64,000 bases of DNA from Paraburkholderia rhizosphaerae (GTDB lineage Bacteria > Pseudomonadota > Gammaproteobacteria > Burkholderiales > Burkholderiaceae). The notes under the pieces were generated by a model that made no database searches, had not been told where the DNA came from, and saw only the letters and a program-made list of their open reading frames with translations. The stretch spans positions 109,250 to 173,249 of the forward strand of contig NZ_SORE01000015.1 of the NCBI RefSeq assembly GCF_004366595.1, read 5' to 3'. Below, in pieces: positions 57,938 to 64,000 of this stretch. Within the stretch, counting starts at the first letter, position 1. Each line of letters opens with the position of its first letter. A program made the position numbers and the translations under genes.

Positions 57938-59219
57938 AGACGACTCCTTGCGCGGACCATGTGCCCGCCTGATAGGTCAACTTGTCGAGCCGGACACCTG
58001 GCTCATCGAGATAGCGCTTCAGCATGCCCGGCGGCATGGCGCCCAGGTTCAGCTGCAGCCGCCATGCATGCCACGACCGCGGCGGCGGGCTCCGCTGGCC
58101 CAGTTGCGCGAGTCCACCTGGCGGCTGATTCTCCGGCAACGGCGCGAGCGACAGCGGAATCTCGAGCAGTTGAAACCGCGTGAGCAGGCGTGAAATAACG
58201 CTCGCTCGCATCAGCAAGGGTTCGTCGTCGCCGGCGGTCATGTGCAACGGTTGCGACAGCGACGCGCGCTCGCCTGTGTTATCGAGCTGCGCGAGCGGTT
58301 CGCGCGCCAGCAACAGCGCCGCCGTGGAGCCGTTGCGCGACCATAGGTAATCGATGCTGCGTGGCTGGCAGACGAAACGTTCGAGCTCCCAACCGCCAGG
58401 TGCGAGCTTCGTGAAATGATCGAGGCATACGCGCGCCAGTTGCGACGGTGCCGGCATCACCGCCCAGGGGCGTGCATCGTCGTCGCTACGTGTCGCAGCC
58501 GTGTGTGCGAGCCGCTCACGCGCGGCGTCGAGGAGGCGTGCGCGTTCGGCTTCGAGCGTATGACGCCGATGCACGAGCACGCCGGAAACCGCAAGCGCCG
58601 CGCACGCGAGCACGCCGGCCGCGAGCCCGATGGCGCGCCACGACAGGCGGCGCGCAACTGGCCGCAACCGCGCCCAGTTCGGCACATGCATACGGCCGGC
58701 GCGCCGCTTGCCGAGCAACTCCTCGATCCGCCGGGGATAGAAGTTATGGAACCCCATCCCTTCGATTTCGCTGTCGCCGATCACCACGTTCCAACCGCCG
58801 AGGCCGTAGTCGGAATTGAGCCGCTCGAACACCTCGTCGCTGCTGCCCACCCAGTCGCCATTGGGCAGAAACGAACCGTCGCGCACCGCGAAATAAGCCC
58901 AGCGTCCGTCTGGCAACTTGAACGCGCCGAGCCAGTTGGGCGCGCTCTGCTGGCGGCCGTCATAGAACGCGCCTTCCAGCGCGATGGTCTTCGAGACGAT
59001 CACGCCGAGCGATGGCACGCCTGCCTGCGCCCCTTCACGCGTATTGGCAAAGCCGGCCGCAGCGACGCCGCGGTCGATGCGCAACACCATCAGTTCGAAG
59101 TTCAACTTCTTCGCGAGCTCGACGCCTTCCTTGCGCAGTTCGTGCCGGCGCGACAGCGACTGCCAGAACAGTCCGCACACAAAGCGCTGCCGTTCGATCT
59201 GGACGATGTGAGTAGCCAT
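57927..59219 (-). CDS. pilO: Type IVb pilus protein PilO
   Basis: A 430-residue bitopic inner-membrane protein (PilO2/Pil_O2-type). A cytoplasmic N-domain (MATHIVQIERQRFVCGLFWQ, DRGVAAAGFANTREGAQAGV, WNVVIGDSEIEGMGFHNFYP) is followed by one membrane helix (AIGLAAGVLACAALAVSGVL, about residue 215) and a periplasmic domain. The start at 59219 has AGGA at good spacing and matches family N-termini; an ATG at 59252 that overlaps the pilN stop is the alternative. Confidence 0.85.
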   Translation of the reverse strand: MATHIVQIERQRFVCGLFWQSLSRRHELRKEGVELAKKLNFELMVLRIDRGVAAAGFANTREGAQAGVPSLGVIVSKTIALEGAFYDGRQQSAPNWLGAFKLPDGRWAYFAVRDGSFLPNGDWVGSSDEVFERLNSDYGLGGWNVVIGDSEIEGMGFHNFYPRRIEELLGKRRAGRMHVPNWARLRPVARRLSWRAIGLAAGVLACAALAVSGVLVHRRHTLEAERARLLDAARERLAHTAATRSDDDARPWAVMPAPSQLARVCLDHFTKLAPGGWELERFVCQPRSIDYLWSRNGSTAALLLAREPLAQLDNTGERASLSQPLHMTAGDDEPLLMRASVISRLLTRFQLLEIPLSLAPLPENQPPGGLAQLGQRSPPPRSWHAWRLQLNLGAMPPGMLKRYLDEPGVRLDKLTYQAGTWSAQGVVYAK

Positions 59220-59248
59220 TGCGCGTTCCTGTTTGCGAAGCTCGATGC

Positions 59249-60961
59249 TCATGCGCCGTTCATCATGATCGGTGTGATCAGAATGACGATCACCTCACGT
59301 TGCCGCGTGCCGTCGTAGCCGCCGCCGAGCAGATAGTTCGTGGGTTTGCCCACGCCTTGCTGCGCAAGATTGTCATCGGTGCCTTCGTAACCGCTCAGCA
59401 CCAGCGTTTCACCGGATTTCATCGACACGCGCTGCAGGAAGTTACGCGTGTCCACGTTGGGCGTCTGAATCTGCTGGCCGCCGCTTTGCACCGTCTGCAG
59501 CTGGAGCAGCGACGAAATGTTCGTATAGAACTGCAGCAGCACCGTGCCGTTGTCGAGCAGGTGCGGCAGCAGCGTCATATTGAAGCCGGTGGTGACAGTG
59601 CCCGGCACCAGCGAGGTCTGCGAGCCGACGTTGGCCGTATTGGTCGTGGATACCGAAGCGAGATAGCCCTGCTGCGTTGCGACCTGCACCGGCACTGGCT
59701 GGTTGTTTAGTGTCGTGATCGACGCGGACGTCTTGCGCCGCACCTTGCCCTGGCTGGAAAGTGCGCTGATCATCGCTTGCGTGCCGGCCGCGCGGCTCGA
59801 CGGCGAGATCACCTGGGCCGCGAACGAGACCGGATTGGTCGCCGTGGTGGGGAAGGTATTCGTCACCTTAAACGCGGTGCCGAGTGCCTGGTACACGACG
59901 TTCCAGTTGATTCCGTAGCTATCCTGCGCAGACTGCGTGACCGACAGCACGGTGACGTTGATCAGCACCTGCCGCGACATCGTCGCATTCTGTTCGTCCA
60001 TGAACGACGCAACGCGGTCCAGCACGTCGGGCGTATCCGTGACGGTCATCGAGCCCGTGGCCGGCGAAGACACCACGCTGCCGTATTGCGACAGCATCGC
60101 CTGAATCGACGCACGCAAGCTGTTGAATACCGACAGTTGCGAGTTGACGACGGTGTTCGCGGTGTTGTTTGCCGTCACGCTCGCGGTGCCTCCGCTACCG
60201 CTACCGGTACCGCTGCCGCTGCTGCCGCCGCTTGTGCCTTGCGATCCGAAGCCTCCGCCCGCGACAGCCGAACCGTCGCTGGACGCGCCGCTCATCACAT
60301 TGGCATTGGTCGTCGTGTCGCCGGGAATGGCGCTGACCTGGAACGTGCGGGTGTCGGTAAAGAAGAACACAATCGCGCCGTCGGCGAATTTCCACGACAC
60401 GCCAAAGCGTGTCGCCGCAGCATCGAGCAAACCGCGCAGAGTGCCGTTGCGGTACGCGATGTGCGTCGGCGCGCCGCCCGCGAAAGCGGCGGCGGCGGCG
60501 CCACCGCGGGCGCCCGAATCGGCCCCGAGCCCCGGCAGCGTCGGCAGCGGCGGCGCCGCGCCGAGCACCGGCACTTGCGGCGCAGCCGCGACGGAAGCAC
60601 GTGAACCGGCGAGCGCGTTCGGCGCGACACGTGTTGGAATGTGCGCAAGGCGCGAGATGTGTTCAGCGAATTCCTGCAACGACGCGACATCGCGATCGAA
60701 CGTGGCCGGCTGCGAAAACACGGCCGGCAGCGTACGTTCATGCGCGAGGCGGATCGGATTGCCGGACAGCCACATGCCATTGTTGACGATCACGCCGTCG
60801 GACGACTCGGCCAGACGCGCGTTGCCGCCGCGCGTTTCGTCAAGCGCGTGCTGCGTCTCCCGGTGATCGTCGTCGACAGCGTTCGACAGATGTTGGGCGA
60901 GACCTGTGCAGCCGGCGAACAGGCTCACGGCGAGCGAGCAGATCAGAGTGGTATTGCGCAT
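59249..60961 (-). CDS. pilN: Type IVb pilus secretin, lipoprotein PilN
   Basis: Outer-membrane channel for the pilus, 570 residues, with a lipoprotein signal (LAVSLFAGCTGLAQHL, lipobox FAGC). Further on come an N0-like domain (RLAHIPTRVAPNALAGSR, GTLRGLLDAAATRFGVSWKF), a Gly/Ser-rich linker, an N-domain (SMTVTDTPDVLDRVASFMDE) and the secretin core (ALSSQGKVRRKTSASITTLN, TGFNMTLLPHLLDNGTVLLQ, the end IVILITPIMMNGA). The start overlaps the pilL stop (TAATG). Confidence 0.92.
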   Translation of the reverse strand: MRNTTLICSLAVSLFAGCTGLAQHLSNAVDDDHRETQHALDETRGGNARLAESSDGVIVNNGMWLSGNPIRLAHERTLPAVFSQPATFDRDVASLQEFAEHISRLAHIPTRVAPNALAGSRASVAAAPQVPVLGAAPPLPTLPGLGADSGARGGAAAAAFAGGAPTHIAYRNGTLRGLLDAAATRFGVSWKFADGAIVFFFTDTRTFQVSAIPGDTTTNANVMSGASSDGSAVAGGGFGSQGTSGGSSGSGTGSGSGGTASVTANNTANTVVNSQLSVFNSLRASIQAMLSQYGSVVSSPATGSMTVTDTPDVLDRVASFMDEQNATMSRQVLINVTVLSVTQSAQDSYGINWNVVYQALGTAFKVTNTFPTTATNPVSFAAQVISPSSRAAGTQAMISALSSQGKVRRKTSASITTLNNQPVPVQVATQQGYLASVSTTNTANVGSQTSLVPGTVTTGFNMTLLPHLLDNGTVLLQFYTNISSLLQLQTVQSGGQQIQTPNVDTRNFLQRVSMKSGETLVLSGYEGTDDNLAQQGVGKPTNYLLGGGYDGTRQREVIVILITPIMMNGA

Positions 60962-62037
60962 TAGCCTGCCCCTTTGGCGACGATCCGAAGAACCTTGTTG
61001 CCTTGATAAAGAATTGCCTGCACGGGCGCGTTCGAATGTGCGAGCGCGGCGACTACCGATTGCAGCGCATCGTCGAACGTGCCATTCACGCTCGCGTTTG
61101 CGTCAACGCTAAAATCCATCGGCGCCTCCCAGATCAGTTGCCAGCCCGCTTCTTGCGCCCAGCGCGTAAGCGCGGCACGCACCGTGCGATCCGACAGTGC
61201 GATGCGCCATGTCTGCTGCGCGGGGACGGCTGCAGGCGCTGAAGTCTGCACTGTGGTTTGAACTCCGGGTGTCGCCGTCGTTTGCGCTGTCGTTTGCGCT
61301 GTCGTTTGCGCCGTCGTTTGCGCCGTCGTTTGCGGTTCGACTCGCGCTGCAGAGTTGCGGTCCGCCTGCGTGGCAGGGTGGACTGGCGCGAGATCCGCGG
61401 CAAGCGGCTGTCGGGCAAGCGGCGCACCGCTGCCGCCGGCATCGCCGGCCTGCTGCTGCGCGACTGGTTGCGCATCAGGGGTGGTCGCTTTAGCCACGAT
61501 GTGTCCAGCAGCTGTTTGCGGCGGTGCCGTCGGAACCGCGACGGCATTCACGACGGGTGCCGGCCGCGGCGCGGCCGTCGTCGGCGCGATCGCCGCGGCG
61601 GGTACGGCAGCGGTGGGCGCCTCGACACCCACGGGCGCCGACGGAGCCGGCGGGCGCGCGTCGAATGGGCGGCGGTAACGCACCGTCACCAGTTGAAAAT
61701 CACCATCCACCTGCGCGGTGAGTTCGGGGTGTCCCGCGAGCGCTTCGCGCAGCGTCTGCACGAGCGGCTGCCCTTGTTGCCAGGTCACCGGCGTCGCCGC
61801 CCATGCCCCGGCATTCGGAAGCAGGATGCTGTAGTCCGCCGGCAGAATCAGCCGCAATGCGGTCCGCAACGGCACATTCGCGCCGCTCGTCGCGACGCGC
61901 GCGCCATCGCGTATATCGCCCGCGACGATGACCTGTCCACTGCCGTCCGACGCCGGCACGCCGTCCGCGAAAGCGCGGCCAGACCACCCGCCTCCCAGCG
62001 TCAACAGCATCGCCATCCATGCCATGACCGTGCGCAT
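60961..62037 (-). CDS. pilL: PilL/TcpQ-type pilus protein
   Basis: First gene of the leftward pilus operon, 358 residues. It has a signal peptide (AWMAMLLTLGGGWSGRAFA), an N-terminal PilL-type domain (ALRLILPADYSILLPNAGAW, PLVQTLREALAGHPELTAQV), a long Ala/Pro/Thr-rich linker and a TcpQ-like C-terminal domain (TWRIALSDRTVRAALTRWAQ, EAGWQLIWEAPMDFSVDANA, GTFDDALQSVVAAL). TcpQ-type proteins localise and stabilise the secretin. The linker contains five QTTA repeats coded by a 12-base tandem repeat. Confidence 0.85.
   Translation of the reverse strand: MRTVMAWMAMLLTLGGGWSGRAFADGVPASDGSGQVIVAGDIRDGARVATSGANVPLRTALRLILPADYSILLPNAGAWAATPVTWQQGQPLVQTLREALAGHPELTAQVDGDFQLVTVRYRRPFDARPPAPSAPVGVEAPTAAVPAAAIAPTTAAPRPAPVVNAVAVPTAPPQTAAGHIVAKATTPDAQPVAQQQAGDAGGSGAPLARQPLAADLAPVHPATQADRNSAARVEPQTTAQTTAQTTAQTTAQTTATPGVQTTVQTSAPAAVPAQQTWRIALSDRTVRAALTRWAQEAGWQLIWEAPMDFSVDANASVNGTFDDALQSVVAALAHSNAPVQAILYQGNKVLRIVAKGAG
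61277..61336 (-). repeat. Five 12-base tandem units encoding (QTTA)n in PilL
   Basis: On the plus strand GTCGTTTGCGC(T/C) repeats every 12 bases from 61277 to 61336 (last unit slightly diverged). It codes for Gln-Thr-Thr-Ala units in the disordered linker of PilL. Unit length is a multiple of three, so copy number can vary without frameshift. Confidence 0.88.
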
Positions 62038-62173
62038 CTGTTTCTTAGCCTCGTGATCGTAGATGGCGCGAATTCACGCCCATAGTTACTTTCATTACTT
62101 GCAGTTGCCATCGGACTGGACATTCAGCCCGCGGACTGACACGATTACTGAACTTCCCACCTCGGCCGCCGCG

Positions 62174-63271
62174 ATGACCCACCCCAGCGAACTGCGCGAT
62201 CTGACGCGCGAAATTCTCGATCTCGTCGATGCAAGCCGTGTCTTCACGGACATCCATATCGAGCAGGACCGCCCGATCATGATCAAGACGCCGCGCGGCT
62301 GGATCGAGGCCGAGGGCGGTCCCGTCCTGATCGACGAGATGGCGCCGCTGCTCGCGGCGATCGACGAGAACTGGGACACGCGTCTCGCGCAAGGCGCGCT
62401 CGACCGGCCGTTCGTACTAACCCGCTGCCGTCTGCGCTGCCATGTGTTCCGCACTTCAGGGGGCCGCAAGACGGTCATTTCGATCCGCCGCCTGCCGCTG
62501 CATCCGCTGCCGCTCGATAAGCTCGGCTTGCCCGCGTACATCCGCACGATGCTCGAAAGCTCCAAGGGCATCGTGTTCGTTACCGGACCCACGGGATCCG
62601 GCAAGACCACCACCATCGCGTCGCTGCTCGATCACATCAACCGCACACGCAGTTGCCATATCGTGACGATCGAACAGCCGATCGAGTACGGCCTCGAAAG
62701 GCACCAGTCGATCATCTCGCAGCGCGAAGTGCCGACCGACACACCCAGCTTCTCAAACGGCATGCGCGAAGTATTAAGGCAGCGACCCGACGTGATAATG
62801 GTCGGCGAGATCCGCGACCTTGAAACCGCCGAAGCCGTGCTGCAAGCCGGCGAGTCCGGCCACCTTGTATTCGCGACGATGCACACCAGCAGCGCGCTTA
62901 ACACACTGACCCGGCTGTTATCGTTTTTCCCAGCGGAACAGCGCGAACGGCACGCCGCCTCGCTCGCCAATTCACTGATCGGCGTGATCTGCCAGAGCCT
63001 CGTGCCGAGCGAGGACGGCAACCAACTCGTGCTCGCAGCCGAACTGCTGTTCAACCACAATCAGCAGATCAGCACGCTGCTCGTCGACCCGGCGAAAATC
63101 GCGTTCCTCGCGGACTTCATTCGCCGTAAGGAAGACAATATGTCGCGCTCGCTCAACGAACATCTGGCCCAACTCGTCGCGAAGGACGTCATCTCCACTC
63201 GCGACGCATTGCGCTCGACTTACCACCGGATGGAACTGCACGAGATGCTTCAGTCGTCTGTGAATCGTTGA
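62174..63271 (+). CDS. pilT: PilT-type retraction ATPase, divergent from the pilus operon
   Basis: A 365-residue PilT/PilU-family ATPase with all active motifs: Walker A FVTGPTGSGKTTTIASL, Asp box HIVTIEQPIEYGLE (Gln in place of the usual Asp), Walker B VIMVGEIRDLETAEAVL and His box HLVFATMHTSSALNTL. It would power pilus retraction. The ATG at 62174 (MTHPSELRDLTREIL) begins the conserved region; the frame is open from 62063 and neither start has a clear ribosome site. It is transcribed away from pilL, sharing a 136-base promoter region that shows no clear hexamers. Retraction ATPases are not usual in type IVb loci. Confidence 0.9.
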   Translation: MTHPSELRDLTREILDLVDASRVFTDIHIEQDRPIMIKTPRGWIEAEGGPVLIDEMAPLLAAIDENWDTRLAQGALDRPFVLTRCRLRCHVFRTSGGRKTVISIRRLPLHPLPLDKLGLPAYIRTMLESSKGIVFVTGPTGSGKTTTIASLLDHINRTRSCHIVTIEQPIEYGLERHQSIISQREVPTDTPSFSNGMREVLRQRPDVIMVGEIRDLETAEAVLQAGESGHLVFATMHTSSALNTLTRLLSFFPAEQRERHAASLANSLIGVICQSLVPSEDGNQLVLAAELLFNHNQQISTLLVDPAKIAFLADFIRRKEDNMSRSLNEHLAQLVAKDVISTRDALRSTYHRMELHEMLQSSVNR

Positions 63272-63883
63272 CTCAATTCTTACCGCTAACGCCTGCAACG
63301 CTCGCAATCTTTGACAATCTGTTACGGTTGAACACGCTATGCGCGTTTGCTACGGACGCGACAAAGCGCAGGGTCCGAATTCCTTCGAAACCCTGTCCAG
63401 ATTTAAAGCTTGAAAGCAGGCGCGCGTTGGTATCGATTGCCTCGCGCATCGATTTCAACGCACGAGTCATCCTCGCGTATCTGAAATAGGAGCCAGCGAT
63501 CGGATTGAAGTGTTTCTCGGGTTCCGAATTCACTGCTGCGCTGCTTTGATCTGCAGACCCGCACTGACCCTGACGCCGCGCTAATGCATAAATAGTCCCC
63601 CAGCAGTTACCGACACCTTTCTGAAGGCTGCTGGATCCTCGATAGGCTTCTCCTGTATCAGTTGAATTTCCACAAGCCGCGCATCACACCCGCGAGCCAA
63701 TACCGCGCAAACCGTAAAATCGTTGCGCGAACGTCGGCTTCAGACCCGCTCGTGGGTGGTGGGTGGGATTTTTCGCGGACACGTCTTTCACGTGTCTGAT
63801 GGGCTCGTCCGGTTTTCCGGCGCCTGTTGCACGGTCGCCATCGTGCAGGCACCTCCGGCAACTTCCGAGCGTCGCACTTTCAC
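63272..63883. other. Spacer between pilus locus and livF, with possible gene remnants
   Basis: About 610 bases without a confident gene. On the minus strand an 86-codon frame (63273-63533, GTG start) and a segment around 63590-63720 reading VEIQLIQEKPIEDPAAFRKV then VSVTAGGLFMH-stop look protein-like but have no recognised family and no ribosome site. They may be remnants marking the right edge of the accessory region. Confidence 0.4.
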
Positions 63884-64000
63884 TTACTCCCCCAGATACG
63901 CGGCGCGCACCTTCGGATCGTCGAGCATCTGCTTCGCGTCGCCGGACATCGTCACCATTCCCGAGTCCATCACGTAGCCGCGATTCGCGGCCTGCAACGC
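63884..64000 (-). CDS. livF: LivF-type branched-chain amino acid ABC transporter ATPase, C-terminal fragment
   Basis: Only the last 38 codons are in the window; the gene runs in from the right edge. The tail translates as ALQAANRGYVMDSGMVTMSG, DAKQMLDDPKVRAAYLGE-stop, which is the end of LivF ATPases (family pattern 'RgYVLe.G.ivl.G...eLl.dp.vr.aYLG'). It energises uptake of branched-chain amino acids or related compounds. The rest of the liv operon should lie to the right. Confidence 0.85.
   Translation of the reverse strand, partial: ALQAANRGYVMDSGMVTMSGDAKQMLDDPKVRAAYLGE

Noticed and set aside
1..64000. tRNA or rRNA genes
   Set aside because: I looked for T-loop (GGTTCRA) plus acceptor-stem patterns and 16S/23S motifs and saw none I could fold convincingly.

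Overview
The window looks like the chromosome of a high-GC betaproteobacterium of the Burkholderia/Paraburkholderia group. The main reasons are a PHA phasin gene with a PhaR-like promoter, the aceE-pdhB-lpdA cluster with a lipoyl-bearing E3, a DUF3300/DUF2950 pair, and an Hrp-type (Ralstonia/Xanthomonas-like) type III secretion system (T3SS).

Region 1 (1-22.6 kb) is mostly housekeeping. It holds an IclR regulator tail, the penicillin-binding endopeptidase pbpG, phaP, the three pyruvate dehydrogenase genes read leftward, a PAS sensor kinase/FixJ-type regulator pair read rightward, DUF3300 and DUF2950 envelope genes, folD, a 10 x 7-bp tandem repeat, prlC, a cytosine deaminase (codA) and an SOS-controlled dinB.

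Region 2 (22.7-29.3 kb) is accessory in character. It has two exported alpha/beta hydrolases, a visibly AT-rich 0.5-kb spacer, a decayed third hydrolase, a YgeA-type racemase, small genes of unknown function, a left-handed beta-helix (gamma-carbonic-anhydrase-like) protein and an IS3-family transposase remnant that abuts the T3SS.

Region 3 (29.3-50.8 kb) is the T3SS. The leftward operon hrpB1-sctI-sctJ-sctK-sctL-sctN-sctO-sctT and the rightward operon sctU-sctV-hpaP-sctQ-sctR-sctS-(Gln-rich protein) diverge from one 0.3-kb intergenic region. That region carries two exact TTCG-N16-TTCG (hrpII/PIP) boxes, one facing each operon, each with a matching -10. Further right lie sctD, two small genes, a CesT-type chaperone and then a leftward block: sctC, a soluble kinase, an OmpR/HrpG-like regulator and a second, degenerate SctC-like secretin. 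No AraC-type HrpB/HrpX activator, translocon or recognisable effector is in the window.

Region 4 (50.9-63.3 kb) is a type IVb (R64 thin-pilus-like) pilus locus. The leftward operon is pilL-pilN-pilO-pilP-pilQ-pilR-pilS-(PilT-like ATPase with altered motifs)-pilM-pilV, and a canonical retraction ATPase is transcribed divergently. No prepilin peptidase or shufflon recombinase is present. The window ends in the C-terminus of a LivF-type ABC ATPase.

The signals most worth following are the degenerate second secretin linked to a two-component system, the paired hrpII boxes, the 11-copy 9-bp repeat coding an (ESA)n tail on SctL, the Gln-rich protein after sctS, the 59-residue candidate needle protein, and the PilT-like protein that has lost the Walker B glutamate.
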